Shown piece after piece: positions 34,366 to 42,945 of a stretch of 64,000 nt of DNA. Both the position numbers and the translations under genes were made by a program. A model generated the notes under the pieces. That model made no database searches. It worked only from the letters and a program-made list of their open reading frames with translations, and was not told where the DNA came from. The DNA is from Pseudocitrobacter faecalis (GTDB lineage Bacteria > Pseudomonadota > Gammaproteobacteria > Enterobacterales > Enterobacteriaceae): contig QNRL01000007.1 of NCBI GenBank assembly GCA_003315335.1, forward strand, positions 130,486-194,485, read 5' to 3'. Each line of letters begins with the position of its first letter. Positions within the stretch are counted from its first letter, which is position 1.

Positions 34366-35622
34366 ATGAATCTCTGGAAATTGACAGCAATTGCATCATT
34401 AGTTATTTCTGGAAGTGCCTTCGCGCAATATACCGGACCTGCGGTAACCAACGGTGGTAATTCCGAGCTCACCTCAACCGCGGGGCTTGCTAACGACGCG
34501 GTTGCCGCGCACAGTAGCGAATTGCCAGGCTTTGGGCCGAATGCGGGTAGCAACAGCGAACACGTTGCCATCTACCAGGGCGGCTCCAGCGGCAGTGGCC
34601 ACGGCGGTCATGGCGGTTGGGATGATAAAGGCGGCTTGGGGTATGGTAGCGGCAATAATCTGGCCAACGTCGAGCAGGATGGGGCAAAAGGCTCATCAAC
34701 GCTGATTTATCAGGAAGGGGGCAATAACTCACTGAGCACCCTGCAAACCGCAAAAGACAGCCTGTTGTATATCCGCCAAAGCGGGGGTAAAAACAACACC
34801 ATCGGTACAGGCCTGCTCGACTCTAAAGGTGGCTCTTCCGGTAATACCTTCACCCAAAGTGGTTCCGATAACCAAATGGTGATTAACCAGGACCAGAGTG
34901 ATAACCACATCTACAGTCCTGGCCAATCAGGTACACATAATAAGGCGGTGATTTACCAGAAAGGGAAAAATGACCTGACGGCGAACCTCTCCGGTAACTA
35001 TAACGAAGCCTATATTAGCCAGAATGGGCAAGGCAACGGCGCCACCGTCAACCAGTCGGGTAGCTTTAACGACCTGAATTTGAAACAGAAAGGTAACTAC
35101 AATACCGCAGATCTGACCCAAACCGGCGGTGGCTTCTACAACGGTAAAAACGATCGTAAAGGCGGCAGTGGTCACAGCAGCGGCGGCAACGTGCTGGATG
35201 TGACACAGCTCGGTTTCAAAAACGATGCTACGGTTAACCAGAATGGTAGCAGCAACACCATTACGCTTGAACAAAACAGCAGTAATGGTATCGCCACTAT
35301 CGATCAAAGCGGCGGAACCAGTCGTAACACGGTCACCGCAATCACCAACGTTAATAATGGCCTGGTGGATGTTGACCAGACCAGTGGTACCAAAGACAGC
35401 GATGTTGTCATTAATCAGAGTGGTGGCAGCAGCTGGGATAAATCGTTTGATGATGAGAAACACGGCGGCAGTTACGGCACCCTGGTCGCAGCGGCTAAAG
35501 TGCTGCAAACCAGCGCTAATGGCAGCAGCGTGAACATTAATCAGACCGTCGCAGGCGTGTCAACCACGGCATATGTGAAACAGACCGGGTCTGGTAACAC
35601 AGCCATTGTGAATCAACACTAA
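34366..35622 (+). CDS. csgA: CsgA-type major curlin, expanded to 418 aa
   Basis: At 418 aa, against about 151 aa for E. coli CsgA. A signal peptide (residues 1-20, GSAFA) and an N-terminal secretion-type segment (21-63) are followed by about 24 half-repeats of roughly 11 residues, each centred on Gln (for example Q104, Q116, Q127, Q138, then Q219, Q230, Q241, Q252 and Q281, Q292, Q303, Q314). That is about 12 curlin repeats instead of five. Gly/His/Asp-rich loops interrupt them at 72-96, about 142-160, 253-275 and 352-371. The end (SVNINQTV ... TAIVNQH) parallels repeat 5 of CsgA. It forms the amyloid fibre. The gene lies 41 bp after csgB. Confidence 0.9.
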   Translation: MNLWKLTAIASLVISGSAFAQYTGPAVTNGGNSELTSTAGLANDAVAAHSSELPGFGPNAGSNSEHVAIYQGGSSGSGHGGHGGWDDKGGLGYGSGNNLANVEQDGAKGSSTLIYQEGGNNSLSTLQTAKDSLLYIRQSGGKNNTIGTGLLDSKGGSSGNTFTQSGSDNQMVINQDQSDNHIYSPGQSGTHNKAVIYQKGKNDLTANLSGNYNEAYISQNGQGNGATVNQSGSFNDLNLKQKGNYNTADLTQTGGGFYNGKNDRKGGSGHSSGGNVLDVTQLGFKNDATVNQNGSSNTITLEQNSSNGIATIDQSGGTSRNTVTAITNVNNGLVDVDQTSGTKDSDVVINQSGGSSWDKSFDDEKHGGSYGTLVAAAKVLQTSANGSSVNINQTVAGVSTTAYVKQTGSGNTAIVNQH

Positions 35623-35639
35623 GCAATATTTTGCCTGAT

Positions 35640-35667
35640 GAGCCGCCACGTTGTGGCGGCTTTTTTA
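35640..35667 (+). terminator. Terminator of csgBA
   Basis: GAGCCGCCAC GTT GTGGCGGC followed by TTTTTT ends the csgBA transcript. csgG converges on it from the other side. Confidence 0.88.
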
Positions 35668-35729
35668 TACGCAGAATAATGGAATTAAAAAACCGGCTGC
35701 GAAAAGCTGACAGCCGGCAAGATATGCCA

Positions 35730-36692
35730 TCAGGAACTGCTCTCGCTCGCGGCTTTCGGCAACGGTGCTTGCGGCGGGGCGAGATTTTGCTGTGCTGACT
35801 GCGCCGGTACAGTGGGGCGAACCGTTTGCGGCGGCGGCGCTTGCGTGAGTTCATCGGGCATCAGCAAGCCTTCTACCGCCTCTTTGCGATAACGCGTCAG
35901 GACTTCAGAGTGAATATCTGCGGCATTACTCAGCGCCCACAGTTTTTTGTTAATCCCATCATTGATCAGGTGGATGACGCCTTCCTCAATGGCTGACATC
36001 AGGCAGGTCATTACCGGTTCGTTGGTGGTAAAGCCCGCTTCGCCTTCTAATAGTCGCTGGTAATCAATAAAGCGGAAGACGCCCGCCTGAATTTCATAAG
36101 AGAGGATCGTTTTGCTGGTATTTACCGAGGAGAGCACTTCGCCGGTATGGACATTCACAATACGCAGGTTAACCGCCACCTGATCTAATTGATACTGGGT
36201 ACTGCCGCCAATACCAAAATAGCGCGCGCCAAAACCGCCGGTTTTAACATTACTGGCGTAGCCAATTATTGAACCCTCGACAATCACATTAGCCGAATAA
36301 AGCGAAGGCAGCGGGCTGGCGTTATTATCGCCCACGGTACCATTTTGCTGTGCGGCACGAATAATTTTTCGTTCATTGAGCAGGTTATTCAACCCCTGAC
36401 GCTCCAGAGGAACAAACCAGCGCGAGTCTTTCAGAGAGGAAACCAACATTGCTGTGGCGCTTTGCGGAACTGATGTAGAAAAGTTACTGGCCGGATAGGG
36501 CTGGAACTGGCCCGTCTCATCCTGGATATTATAGACGGCGACATATATTTTTCCGCGCGGTGGAGGGAGCGATACCAGATCTTTATAGGTCGCATCGCGT
36601 GGGAGTAATGTGGGCCTGGCGGCTTCTTGTGGTGGCGTTGTAATGCACCCAGACAAGAGTCCAGCTACAACTGCCAGAGTAACGATACGCAT
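35730..36692 (-). CDS. csgG: CsgG outer-membrane curli secretion pore, with C-terminal extension
   Basis: At 320 aa from MRIVTLAVVAGLLSGC, a lipoprotein signal with Cys16. The frame upstream to 36752 is not used. The pore-forming core is well conserved, including YNIQDETGQFQPYPASNFST (the constriction loop Tyr/Asn/Phe region), GSIIGYASNVKTGGFGARYF and VFRFIDYQRLLEGEAGFTTN. E. coli CsgG has 277 aa. Here about 40 extra residues rich in Pro, Gln and Ala follow LMPDELTQ. It follows csgE on the same strand after 163 bp; csgF, normally between them, is elsewhere. Confidence 0.94.
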   Translation of the reverse strand: MRIVTLAVVAGLLSGCITTPPQEAARPTLLPRDATYKDLVSLPPPRGKIYVAVYNIQDETGQFQPYPASNFSTSVPQSATAMLVSSLKDSRWFVPLERQGLNNLLNERKIIRAAQQNGTVGDNNASPLPSLYSANVIVEGSIIGYASNVKTGGFGARYFGIGGSTQYQLDQVAVNLRIVNVHTGEVLSSVNTSKTILSYEIQAGVFRFIDYQRLLEGEAGFTTNEPVMTCLMSAIEEGVIHLINDGINKKLWALSNAADIHSEVLTRYRKEAVEGLLMPDELTQAPPPQTVRPTVPAQSAQQNLAPPQAPLPKAASESSS

Positions 36693-36855
36693 CTTGTTCT
36701 TGCCTCTCTGAATGGTGACATTTAAAGACCCCTCTGTGAAATATTTACGCAAGAAGCCGTGAGCGCAATGAATAATAATTAATTGCGCTACGACTAATTT
36801 CCGGGTTGTAAATTACATCAGCACAAAAGGACTATTTTCGATAAAATATTCCAGA

Positions 36856-37236
36856 TTAATATTCGTCGGAGGAAAGGTCTCCAGTTTGTAATAATGCTTG
36901 ATTTATAATCCTTTTTTGTATCTCTTCCTGTACTGATGCGACGGCTTGCGTAATGACCGCATCATAATTTCGCATGACAGGTGAGACAATTGTCTGAAAG
37001 ACAATATCTTGATCATAACGAATAGTCATAATACTGCCCCAGCGTGCGCTGGGGCGTTCAATAATACTCAGGTTTATTTTATTATCTGTCCAGTGTTCGC
37101 TAAAGTCACGGCAGAATTTTTGTCCTACCGAGGTCACGGCACGTGTGACAATCAACCCAGGAACTTCAAGTTCTACAGCCGTGGCTGGCGCCAGGTGTAA
37201 AAGCAGAACAGTCGCCAATAGAGGAACGGTTTTCAT
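36856..37236 (-). CDS. csgE: CsgE curli secretion specificity factor
   Basis: At 126 aa, it has a signal peptide ending APATA. Conserved residues include VELEVPGLIVTRAVTSVGQK, IERPSARWGSIMTIRYDQDI and the end INQALLQTGDLSSDEY, matching E. coli CsgE. It caps the periplasmic side of the CsgG pore and guides curlins into it. The ATG lies 5 bp after the csgD stop, so csgDE are translationally linked. A longer frame overlapping csgD is not used. Confidence 0.93.
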   Translation of the reverse strand: MKTVPLLATVLLLHLAPATAVELEVPGLIVTRAVTSVGQKFCRDFSEHWTDNKINLSIIERPSARWGSIMTIRYDQDIVFQTIVSPVMRNYDAVITQAVASVQEEIQKRIINQALLQTGDLSSDEY

Positions 37237-37241
37237 TGTCG

Positions 37242-37892
37242 TCACCGTAGGTATTTGTTCGCCCAAAATACGGCCTGAGTTCGGTTCTTCACCGAAAGCT
37301 TTTTGAAGAGATTGTAGATATGCGTTTTGACTGTGTTTTCACTGATGAACAGCAGATGGGCAATTTCGATGTTAGAAGCACCTTGTCGAAGTTTACCGAG
37401 AATCTGCTTTTCGCGATGTGTCAGGTCAACGGTTTCATTCCACTGCGGATGGGACAAATTTAGCTGCTGTGTAAGATAGTCATTAATCGACTTTGGAAAG
37501 AATTTTTCACCCCGGCATACGGTTTTGATACCTTCAATTAAATTTTCTTCGCCGGTTTCTGTATGAAATATACCGCTAATCATCGGCCATTCGACAATTT
37601 CACGGTGATGATAATGCGGCGGTATATTAAAAAGTAGTGTTTTAAACTTTTTCTGGCAGTTTTGTAGATCCTGGCACCACTGCCGTGATGTGTGTTCTTC
37701 AAGGGACATCATGTCGAATAAAAGAAGATCGCCATCTTCAATCGCCGAACTGTCGATGACATCACAGTGTTTAAGAGTGACTTCGTTGTAGAAGCGCTTT
37801 TTAAGTGCTTGTAACAAAAGCGTTGATTGTAATGACGGCTTGGTTATCAGAAACAAGAATCTGGGCTCTGACGGATTTTTATTGATTCTCAT
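37242..37892 (-). CDS. csgD: CsgD biofilm regulator (LuxR/FixJ family)
   Basis: At 216 aa, the C-terminal LuxR helix-turn-helix is highly conserved (LTHREKQILGKLRQGASNIE, ISENTVKTHIYNLFKKLSVK). The N-terminal receiver-like domain is much more diverged from E. coli CsgD, though LLLFDMMSLEEH keeps the pseudo-receiver core. CsgD activates csgBA and other matrix genes. It starts the csgD-csgE-csgG operon. The gene is AT-rich. Its upstream gap (37893-38402) faces csgC rather than csgBA. Confidence 0.93.
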   Translation of the reverse strand: MRINKNPSEPRFLFLITKPSLQSTLLLQALKKRFYNEVTLKHCDVIDSSAIEDGDLLLFDMMSLEEHTSRQWCQDLQNCQKKFKTLLFNIPPHYHHREIVEWPMISGIFHTETGEENLIEGIKTVCRGEKFFPKSINDYLTQQLNLSHPQWNETVDLTHREKQILGKLRQGASNIEIAHLLFISENTVKTHIYNLFKKLSVKNRTQAVFWANKYLR

Positions 37893-38402
37893 GGTTCACT
37901 CCAGAGAGATATATGCCAATTTATCTAATTGAAATATAAGGTATTAAAACAACACAAGCATGCTCAGGCCACCGCAAGAAGCGCGGCAATGCCAATCAAC
38001 TACGAAATATGAATTAATCTAAAATTTAGGTAGGCAAAATTAATTAAACAAGTTTTAATAATGTAACAAAATGTAAAACTGGCTGATGATTTTTTCTTTA
38101 AGCGCTTTCATATGATGAATATTTAAAGTTAAAAATAAAATTAATATTTATCATAATGATATTTAAGGTTTTTATTAAAAATAATAAAAAAGCATTAGTT
38201 ACTTTCATCGAACCTTTGAAGTAGATTTGCATTAATTTTATTTACCGATTTAATGGTATTACGAATAAATTTTGCAAGCCTCTTCACCCGTCGCCATGCC
38301 CTCTTAAGACAATTCTTATTGAACTCATGAGGATGAAAGCTATGGCAGCGCTACGGTGAGTTGAACTGGTCGATGACAAACAGCAGAGAGGTTAATCATA
38401 CG
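37893..38402. promoter_or_regulatory. Long AT-rich csgD-csgC divergent region
   Basis: This 510-bp region, very AT-rich between 38000 and 38260, separates csgD from csgC. In E. coli the equivalent gap controls both csgDEFG and csgBAC through many regulators. Here the right-hand transcript would be csgC only. I could not assign individual binding sites. No gene is supported. Confidence 0.6.
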
Positions 38403-38735
38403 ATGCCCATTCTCATCGTTGCGGCAATGGTGATAGGAACGCTGAGTTTTGACTCAAAGCAAGAGGGCGAGCAGGTCATCGTAATCCCCTGGGTAACGCT
38501 ACCTGTAGAGTGCCAGTGTGAAGTCAGCATGGAAACCCAACGGCAGGGCGCATCCGGCGTCAGTCGCAGTCGACAAAAAAGTGTGCAGGTTATTAAGGCG
38601 CATCGTCCCCAGGCGCTGGCCACGCTGGTTCTGACGCCTGCGCCAGGTGACAATGTGGTGGTGACCGTTCATGTATCAGACGGCCGCGATATTGATCTTA
38701 CGGAAACCTGGTCGCTTGACCCACAGAAAACTTAA
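38403..38735 (+). CDS. csgC: CsgC periplasmic curlin amyloid inhibitor
   Basis: At 110 aa from the ATG at 38403, the same length as E. coli CsgC. The frame extends to 38361 without support. A short hydrophobic start (MPILIVAAMVIGTLS) acts as signal. The CxC motif is present in VECQCEVSMETQRQGASGVS, and the Ig-like fold continues to DGRDIDLTETWSL. It prevents CsgA from polymerising in the periplasm. It is detached from csgBA and placed next to csgD. Confidence 0.88.
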   Translation: MPILIVAAMVIGTLSFDSKQEGEQVIVIPWVTLPVECQCEVSMETQRQGASGVSRSRQKSVQVIKAHRPQALATLVLTPAPGDNVVVTVHVSDGRDIDLTETWSLDPQKT

Positions 38736-38980
38736 CTCCTTCACTCTAAAGTATTTTCCCCCATTGCCGATAGCTTCTCTGTTGGTAACTTCCTTCTGAA
38801 TTACCAATAGCGGGTCATTTAACTCCTTGAAAATAAATGACGTATTGAACAACACACTATTTAATTTCATCCGTTGCTTGTTGATGCCTTCAAAAATCTC
38901 AGGGGCTGCTAGCCTGAGAAGATGAACAGATGACCCATCGTAATCAACAATCAGGGATGAGGCTTTGTGAAGAGGCTTAC

Positions 38981-39304
38981 ATGAAAGCAATTCTCGGTAA
39001 TGCGTTGTTGATACTCTGTCTTACTCCCGCCGTTTGTTTCGACGCGCTGGCTGAATCCGAACGATCAGGCCAGGGGGGCGTTATTCACTTTCGCGGCCAA
39101 ATTGTGGAAGGAGGCTGCGCGGTGAAGCCATCTACGGATAATGTCAACGTCTCCTGCTACCGCGATGGCAATCATCATCAAAGTACGATTCCCGTTACGT
39201 CACTTTCGCATGGAGAAACACAACACCTCAGGGACGCTACGCTCGATATGAAGTGGCTGAATAAACAGAAAACGCTTGCTGTGATAAGCGTGCAGTATCA
39301 ATAA
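38981..39304 (+). CDS. ymdA: YmdA-like exported fimbrial-type protein
   Basis: At 108 aa from MKAILGNALLILCLTPAVC, a signal peptide. Upstream codons to 38930 have no ribosome site. The mature part, GGVIHFRGQIVEGGCAVKPS, resembles the N-terminal strand of type-1 fimbrial subunits, with two cysteines (near residues 49 and 61) that could form the usual disulfide, but the protein is shorter than a pilin. Position after csgC matches E. coli ymdA. The function is unknown. Bases 38736-38980 hold no other gene. Confidence 0.8.
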   Translation: MKAILGNALLILCLTPAVCFDALAESERSGQGGVIHFRGQIVEGGCAVKPSTDNVNVSCYRDGNHHQSTIPVTSLSHGETQHLRDATLDMKWLNKQKTLAVISVQYQ

Positions 39305-39399
39305 TGGCACCCCCGTAAAGGGTTTCTATTATTTGTCAGCAAGCCCACCACCGCTATTGTCCAAACGGATAACAGGTTTGTGGTCGGCAGGAGGTCAGC

Positions 39400-39942
39400 A
39401 TGACAGCACGTATTCAGGTGTTGCAGGGAGATATTACCCAACTTGACGTGGATGTGATCGTCAATGCAGCAAACCCATCGCTGATGGGCGGTGGCGGCGT
39501 TGATGGTGCCATTCACCGTGCCGCAGGCCCGGCGTTAGAAGAAGCCTGCGCGGTCGTGCGTCAGCAACAAGGAACGTGCCCGCCGGGTCATGCAGTGATT
39601 ACTCAGGCGGGTAACCTGAAGGCGAAGGCGGTTATCCATACGGTCGGGCCGGTGTGGAAAGGTGGCGATGCGCATGAAGCCTCGCTGCTGGAGCAGGCTT
39701 ATCGCAACAGCCTGCAGCTGGCACTGGATAACGGCTATCAAAGCGTTGCGTTTCCAGCGATTTCGACCGGTGTATACGGCTACCCGAAACCCGCCGCCGC
39801 AGAAATCGCTTTCCATACAGTTGAGCGTTTTCTGACGTTTCACCGCACGCCGGAGAAAGTCTTGTTTGTCTGTTACGACGAAGAAAATGCGAGGTTGTAT
39901 CAGCGCTTATTAAGTCAGCAGGGCGACGACGTCGACGCATAA
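39400..39942 (+). CDS. ymdB: YmdB macrodomain protein, O-acetyl-ADP-ribose deacetylase
   Basis: At 180 aa, macrodomain motifs are clear: [20 protein letters not shown] with the catalytic Asn and Asp, and [13 protein letters not shown]. It removes ADP-ribose-type acetyl groups, and in E. coli it also inhibits RNase III and influences biofilm. GGAGGTCAGC lies before the ATG. In E. coli the next gene is clsC. Here a terminator and opgC follow at once. Confidence 0.96.
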   Translation: MTARIQVLQGDITQLDVDVIVNAANPSLMGGGGVDGAIHRAAGPALEEACAVVRQQQGTCPPGHAVITQAGNLKAKAVIHTVGPVWKGGDAHEASLLEQAYRNSLQLALDNGYQSVAFPAISTGVYGYPKPAAAEIAFHTVERFLTFHRTPEKVLFVCYDEENARLYQRLLSQQGDDVDA

Positions 39943-39979
39943 AAAAACGCCTGATACCGCAACGTATCAGGCGTTTTTG
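39942..39979. terminator. Bidirectional terminator between ymdB and opgC
   Basis: AAAAAAACGCCTGATAC with GTATCAGGCGTTTTTG forms a perfect stem with A and T tracts, serving both convergent genes. Confidence 0.92.
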
Positions 39980-39987
39980 TTTGTGCG

Positions 39988-41139
39988 TTAGCCGCGTGAA
40001 GGCTGCGCTTTTTCAACCTTTTGCTGCGGTTTACCTGAGAACAGGAAACGCAGAAGCGGAATACGCAGATGGATCTCGTATAGCACCAGCGCACACCCAA
40101 TCACAAAGACCAGCCCGGTAATAAAGCCCACGATATTGGAATGAATAGTGGGCGTGATCCACGCGCCATAAAACAGCGTTAGCGGATGGTGCACCAGGTA
40201 GATAAACAGTGAAGCATTGACGAAGTAAGTGACGCGCGCAGACTGGAAATTGAGCAGGCGGTGGCCCAGCGAAAACACCACGTTCACCATCCACAGTCCC
40301 AGCACCATGGTGATCACTGACTCGGTTTCATACATCCACGCATCACCAGAACCGTACTGTTGATTCAGGCGATAGGCGATGAAACCGGCGATGGCGGCTA
40401 TCACGCACGGCCAGGAGGTGGTGGTAAACAACGCTTTAACGCGAGGGTGGATAAACGCCAGCGCGCCCAGCACGAAGAAGGGCACATAGAACAGCGTCTG
40501 CATCACCACAAAGTTAAACAGGCCATCGCTGAGAATGGGGGGATAAACGATAAACAGCGTGCGTCTGATTGCGGCATATAGCACACCCAACAGCAAGAAC
40601 CATACCGTCAGTTTGCCCATGGTGAGGTTATCTAAACCTCCTGGCGTTTGACGGCGTTTAATGACTTTGAATGCCCAGATGCCAAGTGTGGTCAACACCA
40701 CAAGAACCAATAAAAACCACAGATGCGACACCAGTTCCCATGCCAGAGTATTATATTTGTCATAGAGCGATAGCGTGTGCCAGCTTTCCGTTTTTCCTTT
40801 GACGTGTTGCAGCATCAGAAACTGCGGTAGCGTCAGCAAAGGGATCGCCGTCAACATGGGGATCCCAACGCGCTCAACGCGCACTTTCCACCACTTCTTC
40901 AGCGGATAACGCAAAAACAGCATGTAGGAGAAGTAGCCCGAGATAACAAAGAACACCTGCATGCGGAAAGCATGAATAAAATCATTAAATAGCGTGAGCC
41001 ACCAGGAAGGTTCTGCGCTGTTAACATGCCAGGTGTGGCTGGAGTAAATCAGGGAAATGTGAAAAGGGATACCCAGAAGCATCAGCCATGCGCGGATGGA
41101 ATCGAGGAAATATTCGCGCTGTGCAGGTACATTATTCAT
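39988..41139 (-). CDS. opgC: OpgC glucan succinyltransferase
   Basis: At 383 aa, this is a polytopic inner-membrane protein of acyltransferase family 3 with about ten helices. The start [20 protein letters not shown] and the motifs [12 protein letters not shown] and [13 protein letters not shown] are typical. OpgC adds succinyl groups to osmoregulated periplasmic glucans made by OpgGH, encoded divergently next door. Confidence 0.95.
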   Translation of the reverse strand: MNNVPAQREYFLDSIRAWLMLLGIPFHISLIYSSHTWHVNSAEPSWWLTLFNDFIHAFRMQVFFVISGYFSYMLFLRYPLKKWWKVRVERVGIPMLTAIPLLTLPQFLMLQHVKGKTESWHTLSLYDKYNTLAWELVSHLWFLLVLVVLTTLGIWAFKVIKRRQTPGGLDNLTMGKLTVWFLLLGVLYAAIRRTLFIVYPPILSDGLFNFVVMQTLFYVPFFVLGALAFIHPRVKALFTTTSWPCVIAAIAGFIAYRLNQQYGSGDAWMYETESVITMVLGLWMVNVVFSLGHRLLNFQSARVTYFVNASLFIYLVHHPLTLFYGAWITPTIHSNIVGFITGLVFVIGCALVLYEIHLRIPLLRFLFSGKPQQKVEKAQPSRG

Positions 41140-41409
41140 AGAGTTAGCTAAATTCTCAGACTATTCGTCTTATCGCTCGCGGCGATAACGTTTACATTCG
41201 ACGCAACCCTACACGAAGTCCGGGTACCTGTCTCCAGGATAAGCACGCAAAGTGCAAAAAGCAGTTAACGGTTGCTTATTCCCTGAGCCGCTATGCTGAA
41301 CAATATGGGGATTATGTTGTCGGATTGCTTGAGTTTCCAGTAAAATGGATCGGATCGATTTAAGCACACAAAGGGGGAAGTGCTTAGCTATATGAACAAT
41401 AAACCACAG
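41140..41409. promoter_or_regulatory. opgC-opgG divergent intergenic region
   Basis: The gap should hold the opgC and osmoregulated opgGH promoters. I see GGGGGAAG at 41373-41380, 12 bp before an ATG at 41392. No further site can be called with confidence and no gene is present. Confidence 0.4.
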
Positions 41410-42945
41410 ATGATGAAAATGCGCTGGATTGGCGCTGCCGTAATGTTGTCCCTGTGTACTTCATCTGCATGGGCGTTTAGCATTGATGACGTTGCAAAGC
41501 AGGCGAAATCACTGGCCGGGAAGAGCTATGAAGCGCCGAAAAGCAACCTGCCTTCCGTATTCCGCGAAATGAAATATGCGGACTACCAACAGATTCAGTT
41601 CAACCACGATAAGGCCTACTGGAGCAACGTTAAAACCCCATTTAAGCTCGAGTTCTACCACCAGGGTATGTACTTCGACACGCCGGTTACCATTAACGAA
41701 GTTACCGCTACGTCCGTACGCAAAATTAAATACAACCCGGACTACTTTAATTTCGGTGATGTACAGCACGATAAAGACACGGTGAAAGACCTTGGCTTTG
41801 CTGGTTTTAAAGTGCTTTATCCTATCAACAGCAAAGGCAAAAACGACGAAATCGTCAGTATGCTGGGTGCCAGCTACTTCCGTGTCCTTGGGCAAGGGCA
41901 GGTATATGGTTTATCCGCACGTGGTCTCGCTATCGATACTGCTTTACCGTCCGGTGAAGAATTCCCGCGTTTTCGTGAATACTGGATTGAACGTCCGAAA
42001 GCGACCGACAAGCGTCTGACCATCTACGCACTGCTGGATTCCCCGCGCGCCACTGGGGCTTACCGCTTTGTCATCATGCCGGGTCGCGACACAGTGGTGG
42101 ATGTACAAACCAAAATCTACCTGCGTGATAAAGTCGGTAAACTGGGTGTCGCGCCGCTGACCAGTATGTTCCTGTTTGGGCCGAACCAGCCGTCGCAGGT
42201 CACTAACTATCGTCCAGAGCTGCATGACTCTAACGGTCTGTCTATTCACGCGGGTAACGGTGAATGGATTTGGCGTCCGCTGAATAACCCGAAACACCTG
42301 GCCGTCAGCAGCTATGCGACTGAAAATCCGCAGGGCTTTGGTCTGCTGCAACGTGGCCGTCAGTTCTCCCGCTTTGAAGATCTCGACGATCGTTACGATC
42401 TGCGCCCAAGCGCCTGGATCACCCCGAAAGGTGAGTGGGGTAAAGGGACAATCGAACTGGTAGAAATTCCGACCAACGATGAAACCAACGATAACATCGT
42501 GGCTTACTGGACACCGGATCAGCTCCCGGAAGCCGGTAAAGAGATGAACTACAAATACAGCATCACCTTCAGCCGTGACGAAGATAAACTCCATGCGCCG
42601 GATAGCGCGTATGTGGTGCAGACACGTCGTTCTACCGGTGATGTGAAACAGTCCAATCTGATTCGTCAACCGGATGGCACGCTGGCCTTCGTGGTCGATT
42701 TCACCGGCGCGGACATGAAAAAACTGCCGCAGGATACGCCTGTAACTTCACAAGCCAGCATTGGCGACAACGGTGAAATCGTTGAAAACAGCGTACGTTA
42801 TAACCCGGTCACCAAAGGCTGGCGCTTGACGTTGCGCGTTAAAGTGAAAGATCCGAAGAAAACCACTGAAATGCGCGCGGCGCTGGTTAACGCTGACCAA
42901 ACGCTGAGTGAAACCTGGAGCTATCAGCTGCCTGCCAATGAATAA
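41410..42945 (+). CDS. opgG: OpgG glucan biosynthesis protein G
   Basis: At 511 aa from the ATG at 41410, equal to E. coli OpgG, giving the signal peptide [20 protein letters not shown] ending WAFS. An ATG at 41392 would add six residues and is nearer to the purine-rich ribosome site, so it remains possible. The periplasmic protein shapes the beta-glucan backbone made by OpgH. Conserved parts include [11 protein letters not shown]-type [20 protein letters not shown]. It overlaps opgH by 8 bp. Confidence 0.95.
   Translation: MMKMRWIGAAVMLSLCTSSAWAFSIDDVAKQAKSLAGKSYEAPKSNLPSVFREMKYADYQQIQFNHDKAYWSNVKTPFKLEFYHQGMYFDTPVTINEVTATSVRKIKYNPDYFNFGDVQHDKDTVKDLGFAGFKVLYPINSKGKNDEIVSMLGASYFRVLGQGQVYGLSARGLAIDTALPSGEEFPRFREYWIERPKATDKRLTIYALLDSPRATGAYRFVIMPGRDTVVDVQTKIYLRDKVGKLGVAPLTSMFLFGPNQPSQVTNYRPELHDSNGLSIHAGNGEWIWRPLNNPKHLAVSSYATENPQGFGLLQRGRQFSRFEDLDDRYDLRPSAWITPKGEWGKGTIELVEIPTNDETNDNIVAYWTPDQLPEAGKEMNYKYSITFSRDEDKLHAPDSAYVVQTRRSTGDVKQSNLIRQPDGTLAFVVDFTGADMKKLPQDTPVTSQASIGDNGEIVENSVRYNPVTKGWRLTLRVKVKDPKKTTEMRAALVNADQTLSETWSYQLPANE

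Noticed and set aside
38676-38990. 104-codon minus frame between csgC and ymdA
   Set aside because: It overlaps both neighbouring genes and resembles nothing known.
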